From positions 1 through 64,000 of the forward strand of contig JAABSO010000002.1 in assembly GCA_011390335.1 (NCBI GenBank): a stretch of 64,000 nucleotides of DNA, read 5' to 3'. Made by a program: the position numbers and the translations under genes. This document shows positions 24,352-34,140 of this stretch, piece by piece; position 1 is the stretch's first letter; each line of letters begins with the position of its first letter. Origin of the DNA: Desulfotignum sp. (GTDB lineage Bacteria > Desulfobacterota > Desulfobacteria > Desulfobacterales > Desulfobacteraceae). The notes under the pieces were generated by a model. That model saw only the letters and a program-made list of their open reading frames with translations, was not told where the DNA came from and did not search any database.

Positions 24352-25452
24352 TCAGGTTTCCTTTATGTCAAGAATATGGGCGGCAATGTGATCTGCTGCA
24401 TGGGGTCTGGCCATCTGTTTCATGGCTCCAGCCATCCGTTGCCGCCGGTCAGGATCAGATTTCAATGCCAGAACTGCCTGGCCCAGGGCATGACCCGACA
24501 ATTTATTGTCTGCCATGACAAGGGCTGCGCCTGTGTCTGCCAGAGACCTGGCATTAAAGCTCTGGTGGTCATCTGCAGCATGGGGATAGGGCACCAGAAT
24601 GGCAGGGACACCCTTGATGGCCAGCTCTGAAATGGTACCTGCCCCGGCCCGGCAGATGACCAGGTCTGCCTTGTCCATAAGGGCCGGCATATTGTGGAAA
24701 AATGCCTGGACCCTGGCCCTGATTTCCAGTGATTGAAACGCATTTTTGATGCGGACTTCATCTGCAGTGCCGGTTTGAAGGATGATAAACAGGTCTCTTG
24801 TGCCTGTCAGATCCTGTGCCATGTCAATCACCGCCTGGTTGATGCTGGATGCCCCCTGACTGCCGCCGGTAACCAGAATGATAAAATCATCTGCTCTGAT
24901 TTCTGAAAGCCATGGTGCATCCATGTGCTGAACCGGACCTTTTTCTCTGACCGGATTTCCCACAAACCGGGTTTTGGGGGTATGGGCCATGCCCCGGGTG
25001 GATGCAAAGGCCGTAAAAATCGTGCCGCAGAACCGGGCCAGCATCCGGTTGGTTATGCCCGGGATTGCATTCTGTTCCTGAATGGCGGTGGGTACCCTGA
25101 GAATCCAGGCAGCCAGCACCACGGCAAAGGAGGAAAACCCGCCAACTCCCAGGACAAAATCAGGTTTGAACCGCAGGATAATGACCATCGCCTGGCACAA
25201 AGAGACCAGTACCATGGCAAGACCGTACAATTTTGTTAAAAGCCCCTTGCCTTTGACAGGATGTGCACTGATGGATGTATGGTCAAAGCCATAGGTTTTT
25301 AAGGTGGAGACTTCAAAGGGGGTGTTGGTGCCTACAAACAGAATTTGCACCCCGGGCTGCAGTTTGTGAAGGGCCTGGGCCACCGCAATACCCGGAAACA
25401 GATGGCCCCCTGTTTTTCCGCCGGCAATGATGATGTTGCACCTTCCTGTCAT
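24352..25452 (-). CDS. murG: Lipid II glycosyltransferase
   Basis: 366 residues, GT28 family. N-terminal GGKTGGHLFPGIAVA is the first glycine loop, GVGGFSSFAVVLAA the second, VTGGSQGASSIN the third. The donor-binding region reads ICRAGAGTISELAIKGVPAILVP. It transfers GlcNAc to lipid I on the inner membrane face. Start ATG overlaps the ftsW stop (ATGA). Confidence 0.97.
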   Translation of the reverse strand: MTGRCNIIIAGGKTGGHLFPGIAVAQALHKLQPGVQILFVGTNTPFEVSTLKTYGFDHTSISAHPVKGKGLLTKLYGLAMVLVSLCQAMVIILRFKPDFVLGVGGFSSFAVVLAAWILRVPTAIQEQNAIPGITNRMLARFCGTIFTAFASTRGMAHTPKTRFVGNPVREKGPVQHMDAPWLSEIRADDFIILVTGGSQGASSINQAVIDMAQDLTGTRDLFIILQTGTADEVRIKNAFQSLEIRARVQAFFHNMPALMDKADLVICRAGAGTISELAIKGVPAILVPYPHAADDHQSFNARSLADTGAALVMADNKLSGHALGQAVLALKSDPDRRQRMAGAMKQMARPHAADHIAAHILDIKET

Positions 25453-26579
25453 GACCGGTCCTTTCTGTCTGTGCGGGTTGACGTCCCGATATTCATTAAA
25501 ATGCCCATGGCTGCCATGTTAATCACCAGGGATGTGCCGCCGTAACTGATAAAGGGAAGGGTCAGGCCTTTGGTGGGAAAAACGCTCAAGGCTACACCGG
25601 TGTTGATAATAATCTGGAGCCCCAAATACAGGGTGAGCCCGGCTGCCGCTATGGCGCCGAACATGGTGTCAGCGTTTTTGGCAATGTTGCAACCCCTGAT
25701 CAGGATAATGCCGTACAGCCCCAGTATGGCCAGAACCCCTGTCAGACCCAGTTCTTCTCCGATAATGGAAAAAATAAAATCTGTGTGCGGCTCCGGCAGA
25801 TAATGCATCTTCTGCATGCCCAGACCGATCCCCTGTCCGAACAGGCCCCCGGCACCAAAGGCCTTGAGTGAATGGGTAATCTGGTATCCGGCATCAAAGG
25901 GATCTTCCCAGGGGTTCAAAAATGTCAGAATCCTGGCAAGCCGATATTCTACTTTGTATACCAGAAAATATACGATCGGTATCACCAGGGGCAGTGGGCA
26001 CAAAAGATGCAGTATTCTTACCCCGGCCACGAACATCATGCCCCAGCAGATCATTCCCAGAACCACAATGGTGCCGAAATCCGGCTGAAAAATTATCAGC
26101 AGGGAAAAAAGGCCGAATATAAGGGCATGGGGAACAAAACCCACGGAAAAATCTTTGATCATGGGTTGTTTTTTGGACAGGCTGTAAGCCAGAAACAGAA
26201 TCAGTGCCAGTTTTGCAAATTCCGCAGGCTGAAACCTGAGTATTCCCAGATCCAGCCACCGGCTGGCCCCGCCGGCCCTGATGCCCAGATCCGGTACCAG
26301 CACCGCTGCCAGAAGGCCAAAGGAAGCCATAAGGATGATATAGGCAAAGTGTTTGTAAAGACGGTAGGGGAAGGATGCAGCCACAAAAAGCACACACAGG
26401 CTGATACCGAAAAATATGGACTGGCGCTGCATGTAGTAGAACAAGGTGTTATGGGTCTGCATGGAGATGGCGGAAGAGGCGGAGTAGACCATGACAATAC
26501 CGATGCAGCACAGAATCAGTGCAGGAAAAAGCAGGGCTTTTTCCCTGAAAACCGGATGCATGTGCCGCAAGTTATCCAT
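25449..26579 (-). CDS. ftsW: Septal peptidoglycan polymerase FtsW (SEDS family)
   Basis: 376 residues from ATG 26577-26579, with GGAG 10 bases upstream; a longer frame to 26714 is only murD read in another frame. About ten membrane helices are visible. SEDS hallmarks include the GGASRWLDLG loop, PAEFAKLALI, PEPHTDFIFSIIGEELGL and C-terminal GLTLPFISYGGTS. It polymerises lipid II with FtsI at the septum. It overlaps murD by 8 bases. Confidence 0.95.
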   Translation of the reverse strand: MDNLRHMHPVFREKALLFPALILCCIGIVMVYSASSAISMQTHNTLFYYMQRQSIFFGISLCVLFVAASFPYRLYKHFAYIILMASFGLLAAVLVPDLGIRAGGASRWLDLGILRFQPAEFAKLALILFLAYSLSKKQPMIKDFSVGFVPHALIFGLFSLLIIFQPDFGTIVVLGMICWGMMFVAGVRILHLLCPLPLVIPIVYFLVYKVEYRLARILTFLNPWEDPFDAGYQITHSLKAFGAGGLFGQGIGLGMQKMHYLPEPHTDFIFSIIGEELGLTGVLAILGLYGIILIRGCNIAKNADTMFGAIAAAGLTLYLGLQIIINTGVALSVFPTKGLTLPFISYGGTSLVINMAAMGILMNIGTSTRTDRKDRS

Positions 26580-27951
26580 TGTATCTGTGCTCCAGTTCGG
26601 TGACACAGAAAATAAAATCATCTCCCCTGTCCCCGTAGCTGTCATACATGTCAAAACTGGCACAGGCAGGGGAGAGCAGTACCACATCTGCGGGCCTGGC
26701 AGCATCAAAGGCATCTTTTACCGCTTGTTTCATTCCTGAGACACAGGTGACTTTGCACACTTTGGAAAATACCCGGACAATATCCTGGGCAGCCTCACCC
26801 ATGGCAATGATCTGAACCACTTTGGTTTTTACTGCCGACAAAAGCAGGGCAAAATCCGTGTCTTTTTTCCTGCCCCCGAGGATAAGGACAACCCTGTTTT
26901 CAAAAAATTCCAAAGCCCGGATAACAGCATCTGTGTTGGTGGCTTTGGAGTCATTGTAAAATTGTATGTCATTGATACGTGCAACAAAGGCCATGCGGTG
27001 GGGCAGGGGCGTAAAGGCTGTAACAGCAGATGCAATTGCCCCGGGATTTGCCCCGGCACTCAGGCCTGCCAGGGCTGCGGCAGCAATATTTTCCAGATTG
27101 TGGGTGCCTGGCAGATTTTTCAGGTTTTGGCAGTCAATGCGCACTGGCCGGTCTGCAAATTTTTCCGGCAGGATCAGGTCAATGGCCTGGTCGACGATCC
27201 TGGCGCCCTTTATGATGGTGTGGCCAGAGTTGGAAGAAAATTCATACACCCCGGCTGCCAATCCAGGTCTTGCACAAAAGGTATCTGATATGCCGGCGTT
27301 GATGATGGCTGTATGGGTTGGGGCCTGGTTTCTGAATATGGACCACTTGGAACGGGCATAGTCAGCCATACTTTCATACCGGTCCAGATGGTCCGGTGCC
27401 AGGTTCAGCAGAACAGCCGTCTCAGGGGCGAAGTGTCTGGCAAGATCCAGTTGAAAACTGGAAATTTCCGCCACCACCACCTGGGACGGCTCCGGGTTCA
27501 TGAGATATTCCACTAAAGGGGTTCCGATGTTTCCTCCCATAAATGTGGGTATGCCGGATGCGATAAGTATGTCCCGCACCAGGGTGGTGACGGTGGTTTT
27601 TCCATTGGTGCCGGTAATGGCCACCATGGGGGTTTTGTTATATCGGTAAAAAATGTCCAGGTCACCCAGAAGGGGTACGCCCAAAGATACTGCTTTTTGC
27701 ACCAATGGCATGTTCAGAGGGATTCCGGGGCTTACCACAATGGCATCTGCCCGGTTAAAGGTGTTCTGGTCATGGAACCCGATCTGGGTGTCAATTCCCA
27801 GGCGGTTGAGTTCTTTTGCATTTTTTGCTGCAGCAGGATCAATATCCGTGGCCTTGACAGCGTATCCCTTAGCAGCAAGAAAACGGGCCATGGAAAGGCC
27901 GGACCTTCCCAGACCGAGAACCAGTGTGTATGATTTTGGGGATACCTGCAT
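26572..27951 (-). CDS. murD: UDP-N-acetylmuramoylalanine-D-glutamate ligase
   Basis: 459 residues. N-terminal VLGLGRSGLSMARFL binds the UDP part, ITGTNGKTTVTTLV is the ATP loop, and NDSKATNTDAVI and LSPACASFDMYDSYGDRGDDF are C-terminal Mur-ligase motifs. It adds D-Glu to UDP-MurNAc-L-Ala. It lies 5 bases after mraY. Confidence 0.97.
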   Translation of the reverse strand: MQVSPKSYTLVLGLGRSGLSMARFLAAKGYAVKATDIDPAAAKNAKELNRLGIDTQIGFHDQNTFNRADAIVVSPGIPLNMPLVQKAVSLGVPLLGDLDIFYRYNKTPMVAITGTNGKTTVTTLVRDILIASGIPTFMGGNIGTPLVEYLMNPEPSQVVVAEISSFQLDLARHFAPETAVLLNLAPDHLDRYESMADYARSKWSIFRNQAPTHTAIINAGISDTFCARPGLAAGVYEFSSNSGHTIIKGARIVDQAIDLILPEKFADRPVRIDCQNLKNLPGTHNLENIAAAALAGLSAGANPGAIASAVTAFTPLPHRMAFVARINDIQFYNDSKATNTDAVIRALEFFENRVVLILGGRKKDTDFALLLSAVKTKVVQIIAMGEAAQDIVRVFSKVCKVTCVSGMKQAVKDAFDAARPADVVLLSPACASFDMYDSYGDRGDDFIFCVTELEHRYNG

Positions 27952-27956
27952 GTATT

Positions 27957-29036
27957 TTACCTTATCTTTAATGTACCCAGTGAAATGAGGGCCAGGGTAA
28001 TGGAAATAATCCAGAATCTGACAATCACCTTGGATTCGTGCCAGCCCTTGAGTTCAAAATGGTGGTGCAGGGGCGCCATTCTGAAGATGCGTTTTCCCTT
28101 GGAAACTTTAAAATATCCCACTTGGATGATTACTGATAATGCTTCTATGACAAACAGTCCCCCCACAATGAGCAGCAGGATTTCCTGTTTCACCACCACG
28201 GCAATGGTACCCAGAATGGCCCCTAAAGGGATGGAGCCGGAATCACCCATGAATATCTGGGCCGGGTGGGCATTGAACCATAAGAACCCTAAGCCTGCCC
28301 CCGCCAGTATGCCGCAGACCACTGAAAGCTCCCCGGCCGACATGATATGGCGCACATGCAGGTACTGGGCAAACTGGGCATGGCCGGCCACATAGGCAAA
28401 AAACATATAGGTGACAGATGCCACGATATAGGGACCGATGGCCAGTCCGTCCAGGCCGTCGGTGAGGTTCACGGCATTGGAAGTGCCCACAATAACCAGG
28501 CAGGCAAAGGGGATGTACCAGATACCCAGATCCGGGAAAAAATTTTTGAAAAACGGGATTGTCAGGGTGGTGTCAAAATCAGGGCTGAAAAAGATGAGCA
28601 GGCTGATCACCAGTCCGCATACCACCTGGATAAAAAATTTTCCTTTTGCCGTGAACCCCATGTTTCTTTTTTTGACCTGCATGAGGTAATCATCCACAAA
28701 TCCGATGGCCCCGAACAGGAGAAGGGTGAGCAGAAGAATGGCCACATAGTGGTTGGACAGACTCCCCCAGAGTACTGTTGCCATGAAAACCGAAAACAAA
28801 ATTAAAATCCCCCCCATGGTGGGGGTGCCCTGCTTGCCCAGATGGGTCTGGGGGCCGTCGGTCTGGATGACCTGCCCGACCTGCATGGCAGCCAGCTTCC
28901 TGATCACAAAGGGGCCCAGAACAAAACAGATCAAAAAGGCGGTCAGCCCCCCGTAAATGGTCCTGAAGGTGATATACCGGAAAATGTTCAAAAAGGTGAA
29001 CTGGTCATGCAATGGGTATAAAAATTCATACAGCAT
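27957..29036 (-). CDS. mraY: Phospho-N-acetylmuramoyl-pentapeptide transferase
   Basis: 359 residues with ten predicted helices. Conserved cytoplasmic motifs are GTPTMGGIL, FVDDYLMQVKKRNMG, NAVNLTDGLDGLA and the active-site loop FMGDSGSIPLG, ending RMAPLHHHFELKGW. It makes lipid I from UDP-MurNAc-pentapeptide and undecaprenyl phosphate. Three bases separate it from the murE/murF stop. Confidence 0.97.
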   Translation of the reverse strand: MLYEFLYPLHDQFTFLNIFRYITFRTIYGGLTAFLICFVLGPFVIRKLAAMQVGQVIQTDGPQTHLGKQGTPTMGGILILFSVFMATVLWGSLSNHYVAILLLTLLLFGAIGFVDDYLMQVKKRNMGFTAKGKFFIQVVCGLVISLLIFFSPDFDTTLTIPFFKNFFPDLGIWYIPFACLVIVGTSNAVNLTDGLDGLAIGPYIVASVTYMFFAYVAGHAQFAQYLHVRHIMSAGELSVVCGILAGAGLGFLWFNAHPAQIFMGDSGSIPLGAILGTIAVVVKQEILLLIVGGLFVIEALSVIIQVGYFKVSKGKRIFRMAPLHHHFELKGWHESKVIVRFWIISITLALISLGTLKIR

Positions 29037-29039
29037 GGG

Positions 29040-32000
29040 CTAAACCTTTTCTTGTTTCCGGGATACAGCGGTCATGAGGCTTTCCCAGTACTGAATAATG
29101 GTTTCCATGGCCATGCCCCTGGACCCTTTGACAAGGACCCAGTCGTTTTGGCCTGCATGGGCCAGGGCATGGCCTGCGATTTCCTGTTTGGTGCCGGAAA
29201 ATATCCGGTCCCGGGCCATGCCGTTATCCACAGCCCCCCGGCTGGTATGGCTGCTGTGGGGGCCATACAGATACAGCCTGTTGATGCCCAGTTGTGCCGC
29301 TTTTTTGCCCACGGCATAATGAAGATCTTCTGATGCCTCTCCCAGCTCCAGCATATCCCCGAGTATGGCAACGGTCCGGGCCTTTCGACCCTCACCGGAT
29401 GCGGCAGCCTGTGCTGAAAGCGTTTTCAGGGCCTGGGTCACAGAGGCGGGGTTGGCATTATAGGTGTCATCAATAAGCTTTATGCCGTTGGCAAGACAGC
29501 GGATATCCATTCTGCCGGATGCCGGGGCAAAAGCGGCCAGACCTGCCTGCATGTCACAAATGGCGATGCCGGCTGCTGATGCGGCAGCCAGGGCAGCCAG
29601 GGCATTGTTGACCATGAACCGGGCTGGGGAGTTGATATGAAACCGGGCTGAGGTATTATTGACTGTTGCCGTAAACCAGGTCCGGTTTTCAGAAACCTGG
29701 ATATCTGTGGCTGAAACATCGGCAGTTTCACAGGATCCAAAAGAGAATACCTGCGTGATATCCAGATTTTTTTTTGCCCCTTTTTTCAGAATATGTGCCC
29801 TGGGATCATCCCCAAAAAATATGGCAGTGCTGTTTTTTTGTGCATGGTCAAAAATCTGGGCTTTGGCAACGGCAACATTGTCGGCTGTTTTCAGCCCTTC
29901 CAGGTGGGCGCCGGATGTGTTGGTGACCACGGCAATGTCAGGACAGGCAATGGCCGACAGCCGTTTCATCTCGCCTGCCTGGTTCATGCCCAGTTCCACC
30001 ACTGCCCATTGGTGGGCACGAGAAAGGGATAAAAGGGTTGCAGGCACCCCGATTTCATTGTTGAAATTTTTCTGGGTGGCCAGCGTGTCAAAGGATGTTT
30101 CAAAAATTTTTGTTGCCATTTTTCTTGTGGTGGTTTTGCCGTTGGATCCGGTGATGGCCACAACTTTGACCCCGGAGCGCAGCCGCTGGAACCGGCCCAG
30201 CTTGCCAAATGCAGCCAGGGTGTCAGGGGTTTCAAACAGCAGCATTCCTGTTTTTTGTGCCTGTTCCCATATCCTGTCACCTAAAGTCTGGTATGTTCCG
30301 GTCCGGGCTACAAATGCCTGTATGCCTTTGTTTATAAGATCCGGAATAAAATCATGGCCGTCAAATGTTTCCCCTGTCAGGGCCACAAAGATGTCATTGG
30401 TTTTTATGGTCCGTGAATCGGTGCTGATGCCGGCAAAAAAGGTGTCTGCATCCAGGGTGTCCAGAGCCGGGGAGGTGCCAAGGGCAGTTTCCAGATCCGT
30501 CCTGCTCCAGGCAATGGGAGAGAACCTGTCGGCAAATGCTTTGCACGCATCCTGCAGTTCTTCTTTGTCATCAAAATGAATGGTGCCGCTGTTGGTTATC
30601 TGGTAGGTTTCATGCCCTTTGCCCGCAGCCAGAATGATGTCATTGGGCCGGGAGATCATCACAGCGGTGTGCAGCGCCTTTTTGCGGTCCACCTGTTGAA
30701 TAACGCCTCTGGCGGGTGCTTCAGCCGTTGCACAGGGATCATTGCATACTTCGCCGAAAAAAGGATCGGCTGTGATCCCTCTCATGATATCTGCCACAAT
30801 CTGCTCCGGGTTTTCGGTTCTGGGATTGTCTGATGTTACAATGGCCACATCACTGTATCGGCAGGCAATTTTTCCCATGAGGGGGCGTTTGGACCGGTCC
30901 CTGTCTCCGCCGCATCCGAATACGGTTATCAGGCGTTTGGGGGCCCGCTGTTTCAGGGTCTTCAGAGTGGACTCCAGGGCATCCGGTGTGTGGGCATAGT
31001 CCACAAACAGATACCGGTTTGTGGTGGTGCCAACCTTTTCCAGACGGCCCGGCACCCCTTTGCAGTCGGCAATTCCCTGCTGGATGTGCAGAGGAGAAAC
31101 ACCCAGGCCATATGCTGCGCCGGCGGCACACAGGATGTTTTCCAGGTTGAACGATCCTGTGAGGGTGGAGGCAAAGGAAAAAGCATCCTTTTTCAGGCAG
31201 ATGCGGCCGCAGATTCCCTGGATGGTGTCAACGATATCTTTGGCTGTAACATCCGCCGTTTTTCCGCAGCCCACCCGGATGACCGGATAATCCAGAGAAG
31301 CAGCCAGTTTCTGCCCCCATGTATCATCCACATTGATGACAGCCGGAGCAGAAGCGTTTTTGCCATAGGGGCCGAGAAATTGTGTGAAAAACCGTTGTTT
31401 GCACAAAAAATAGGTTTCCATGTCCGGATGGTAATCCAGATGGTCCTGGCTCAGATTGGTATAAATTCCTGCATCAAACCGGCAGCCGTCCACACGGAAC
31501 TGGTCCAGTCCATGGGAAGAAACCTCCATGATGACATGGGTCACCCCTGCCTGTTTCATTTGGAAAAGGGTGTGCTGGAGCACGATGGCATCAGGGGTGG
31601 TAATGGGGTTGTCCAGAATTCTGCCGTTGTAACGGATATTAATGGTACCGATGACCCCGCAATTGAAACCGGCTGCCAGCAAAATACTTTCCAACAGATA
31701 GGAAGTGGTGGTTTTGCCGTTGGTGCCGGTGATACCCACCAGGGTCATATCCCGGGACGGTTCGCCGTAAAACCGGGCAGCTATGGCAGCTGCCGCTTTT
31801 CTGGAATCCGGCACCAGGATGACCCGGTCCAGGTTTTTGGGATTATTCTGGGCAATCACTGCGGCAGCGCCGCAGGCGAAGGCTTTTTTTATGTAATCAT
31901 GCCCGTCTGCCGCATGTCCCTTGATTGCCAGAAACAGTTGTCCGGGCAAAATGTCCTGGGCCCTGGTCTGGATGCCGGAAATGTCCATATCAGACTGATC

Positions 32001-32042
32001 CGTGTACTGGGCAATGTCCTGGAGCAAAACAGATAGTTTCAC
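29040..32042 (-). CDS. murE/murF: Fused MurE-MurF: meso-DAP ligase plus D-Ala-D-Ala ligase
   Basis: 1000 residues in one uninterrupted frame. Residues 1 to about 500 are MurE: ATP loop GITGTNGKTTT at 103-113 and the diaminopimelate-selecting DNPR at 405-408, which marks the meso-DAP enzyme. Residues about 512-1000 are MurF: N-domain DSRTIKTNDIFVAL and ATP loop AITGSNGKTTT at 629-639. The protein would perform two consecutive steps, adding the third residue and then the D-Ala-D-Ala dipeptide. In most bacteria these are separate adjacent genes. Fusions are known in a few lineages, such as Bordetella. GTG start at 32040-32042 overlaps the ftsI stop by 4 bases. Confidence 0.95.
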   Translation of the reverse strand: MKLSVLLQDIAQYTDQSDMDISGIQTRAQDILPGQLFLAIKGHAADGHDYIKKAFACGAAAVIAQNNPKNLDRVILVPDSRKAAAAIAARFYGEPSRDMTLVGITGTNGKTTTSYLLESILLAAGFNCGVIGTINIRYNGRILDNPITTPDAIVLQHTLFQMKQAGVTHVIMEVSSHGLDQFRVDGCRFDAGIYTNLSQDHLDYHPDMETYFLCKQRFFTQFLGPYGKNASAPAVINVDDTWGQKLAASLDYPVIRVGCGKTADVTAKDIVDTIQGICGRICLKKDAFSFASTLTGSFNLENILCAAGAAYGLGVSPLHIQQGIADCKGVPGRLEKVGTTTNRYLFVDYAHTPDALESTLKTLKQRAPKRLITVFGCGGDRDRSKRPLMGKIACRYSDVAIVTSDNPRTENPEQIVADIMRGITADPFFGEVCNDPCATAEAPARGVIQQVDRKKALHTAVMISRPNDIILAAGKGHETYQITNSGTIHFDDKEELQDACKAFADRFSPIAWSRTDLETALGTSPALDTLDADTFFAGISTDSRTIKTNDIFVALTGETFDGHDFIPDLINKGIQAFVARTGTYQTLGDRIWEQAQKTGMLLFETPDTLAAFGKLGRFQRLRSGVKVVAITGSNGKTTTRKMATKIFETSFDTLATQKNFNNEIGVPATLLSLSRAHQWAVVELGMNQAGEMKRLSAIACPDIAVVTNTSGAHLEGLKTADNVAVAKAQIFDHAQKNSTAIFFGDDPRAHILKKGAKKNLDITQVFSFGSCETADVSATDIQVSENRTWFTATVNNTSARFHINSPARFMVNNALAALAAASAAGIAICDMQAGLAAFAPASGRMDIRCLANGIKLIDDTYNANPASVTQALKTLSAQAAASGEGRKARTVAILGDMLELGEASEDLHYAVGKKAAQLGINRLYLYGPHSSHTSRGAVDNGMARDRIFSGTKQEIAGHALAHAGQNDWVLVKGSRGMAMETIIQYWESLMTAVSRKQEKV

Positions 32043-33832
32043 AATGCGTCTCCCGAAGAAAAGGGTGACGTTTTTGTGCCAAGGGCCTGTGCTGCTTTTT
32101 TTTGGGAGCCGGTTGTCATTTTAGGTGGCGCCGCTGCCACAAGGCTTGCGGTGGCAGGGGGGATACTCAGATAATTACAGGACTGGGCCATGATGGTTTT
32201 AAATGCAGGGGCAGCCACATCTCCCCCGTAATATTTTTTTTGGGGTTCATCCACCACCACCAGAATTGCCAGCTGGGGATTTTTTTCCGGTGCAAACCCG
32301 GCAAAAACCGACATGTATTTATTTTTGGCATACTGTTTTTGGCCGGCTTCCACTTTCTGGGCAGTGCCGGTCTTACCGCACACGGCATATCCGGTAAGAT
32401 CCGCTTTGGTGCCGGTGCCCTTTTCCTGGACAGCCAGACGCATCATGTGTCTGACCTGGGATGCAACCTGGGGGGATACAGCCTGGCGCACCGGGGTGGG
32501 GGAAAAGACCTGGATATCTTTGCCGGTATTGGAAACTATTTTTTTGACCAGCATGGGTTTCATGAGCTGCCCGTTGTTGGCAATGGCACTGATGGCGGAA
32601 ATGAGCTGGATAGCGGAAACGGAGACCCCTTGGCCAAAGGCGATGGCCCCGGCATCTATATCAGACCACCGGCCCGGCGGTGTTAGTGTGCCAAAGGTTT
32701 CCCCGGGGCTTTCCACCTGGGTCCTGCTGCCGAATCCAAACCGGGACAGGCAGGCATGCAGGGTTTTTCTGCCAATGGTTTCAGAGAGTTTGACAGCCCC
32801 GATATTGCTGGAATAGGTGATTATCTGGTTAATGGAAAGCCAGTCATGGGGATGGGTATCATTGACTACATATCTGCCGATTCGGTATTTACCGTTTTCA
32901 CAAAAAAAGATAGATGAAGGGGTAAACCCTTTTTCCAGGGCAGCAGCAGCGGTAAACACTTTCATTGCAGAGCCCGGTTCAAACGCATCTGTGACAGCCC
33001 GGTTCCTGAAAAGTTGCTGGTGAAACTCCTGGTAGTTGTTGGGGTTGAACCGGGGATAATGGGCAATGGACAGCAGTTCGCCTGTAGCCGGACGCATGAC
33101 CAGGGCCAGACCGGATTTTGCCTGGTGTTCTTTAACGGTCTGCTCCAGGGTCTTTTCAGACAGAAACTGGATTTTTTTATCCAGGGTGAGTACAAGGGCA
33201 TTGCCCCGCAGCTCATCCTGGGTTTTCTGATCAATGTCCAGGACCCGGCCGGTACCATCTTTTTTGACCGTGACAGCAATTTTTTTGCCATCCAGAACGG
33301 TGTTGTATTTGAATTCAAGCCCCTCAAGTCCAATATCGTTTCTGCCGGTGAATCCGATGACCTGTGCTGCCAGATCCCGGTTGGGATAGAAGCGTTTAAA
33401 ACTTTGTTGAAAATATATGCCCGGCAGGTGCAGTTTTTTTATTTCTTCGGCCACATCCGGTGATATGGCTTCCGCCAGGAGGGCATACCGCCGGTCAGTG
33501 GAAAATTTTTGTGCCAGATCGTCGGGATCTGTTTCCAGTATCTTTGACAATATCCGGGCGGTTTTTACAGGGGCTTCAATGTGCAGGGGATCAGCTATGA
33601 CGGTCAGGGCATCCAGGCTGGTTCCCAGTTTGTTCAGGTTCCGGTCCAGAATCTGTCCCCTTTCTCCTTTGATGGTCAAAACCCTGGAATATCCATTTTC
33701 CGCCCGCCTGGCATACAGGTCTGCCTTGCGGATCTGGATGTCAAAGGACTTGGCTCCCAGAAACAGCAGGGTACCCACCAAAAATACCTGGATCACTACC
33801 ACCCGTTTTTTTATGTGCCGATCATCTGCCAT
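32039..33832 (-). CDS. ftsI: Septal transpeptidase FtsI (class B penicillin-binding protein)
   Basis: 597 residues. One N-terminal membrane helix (about 8-28) and the class B dimerisation module precede the transpeptidase. Catalytic motifs are SxxK in EPGSAMKVF, SxN in YSSNIGA and KTG in CGKTGTAQK. The C-terminal tail is Ala/Thr-rich and low complexity, with no PASTA domain evident. It cross-links septal peptidoglycan with FtsW. ATG overlaps the ftsL stop by one base (TAATG). Confidence 0.95.
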   Translation of the reverse strand: MADDRHIKKRVVVIQVFLVGTLLFLGAKSFDIQIRKADLYARRAENGYSRVLTIKGERGQILDRNLNKLGTSLDALTVIADPLHIEAPVKTARILSKILETDPDDLAQKFSTDRRYALLAEAISPDVAEEIKKLHLPGIYFQQSFKRFYPNRDLAAQVIGFTGRNDIGLEGLEFKYNTVLDGKKIAVTVKKDGTGRVLDIDQKTQDELRGNALVLTLDKKIQFLSEKTLEQTVKEHQAKSGLALVMRPATGELLSIAHYPRFNPNNYQEFHQQLFRNRAVTDAFEPGSAMKVFTAAAALEKGFTPSSIFFCENGKYRIGRYVVNDTHPHDWLSINQIITYSSNIGAVKLSETIGRKTLHACLSRFGFGSRTQVESPGETFGTLTPPGRWSDIDAGAIAFGQGVSVSAIQLISAISAIANNGQLMKPMLVKKIVSNTGKDIQVFSPTPVRQAVSPQVASQVRHMMRLAVQEKGTGTKADLTGYAVCGKTGTAQKVEAGQKQYAKNKYMSVFAGFAPEKNPQLAILVVVDEPQKKYYGGDVAAPAFKTIMAQSCNYLSIPPATASLVAAAPPKMTTGSQKKAAQALGTKTSPFSSGDAL

Positions 33833-34137
33833 TACAGGCTTTCTTTCCCAAGGTAGATGGTCTGGTTGAATACATCATTTGTCATTTTAAGTTGTGATGC
33901 GGCAATGCGGATAATGCGATTATCTGATCTGAGCCGGTCCCGTTCCAGGGTCAGTTCTTTCTGATAAGACAACAGCGCTGACAAGCGGGATTGGGCAAAA
34001 GAGATATCCAGGATGGCCTGGGTGCTCTCGGTCCTGACCCAGGTATGCACCAGCAGTTCGCCAAACAAAACACAAATAAGTACCAGCCATTTTACCCCTG
34101 TGGTTCTTGTTTTTTGGGCAGTGCGTTTCTGGTTCAT
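33832..34137 (-). CDS. ftsL: Cell division protein FtsL
   Basis: 101 residues: short basic cytoplasmic tail, one membrane helix (about 16-32, VKWLVLICVLFGELLVH) and a periplasmic coiled coil (about 45-85). FtsL is poorly conserved, so the call rests on size, topology and its invariant place between rsmH and ftsI. It joins FtsB and FtsQ to recruit FtsW and FtsI. Confidence 0.85.
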   Translation of the reverse strand: MNQKRTAQKTRTTGVKWLVLICVLFGELLVHTWVRTESTQAILDISFAQSRLSALLSYQKELTLERDRLRSDNRIIRIAASQLKMTNDVFNQTIYLGKESL

Positions 34138-34140
34138 TTC

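Noticed and set aside
30990..32036. 348-residue plus-strand open frame opposite murE/murF
   Set aside because: Antisense to the MurE half, which has all catalytic motifs; the frame results from GC-biased third positions.
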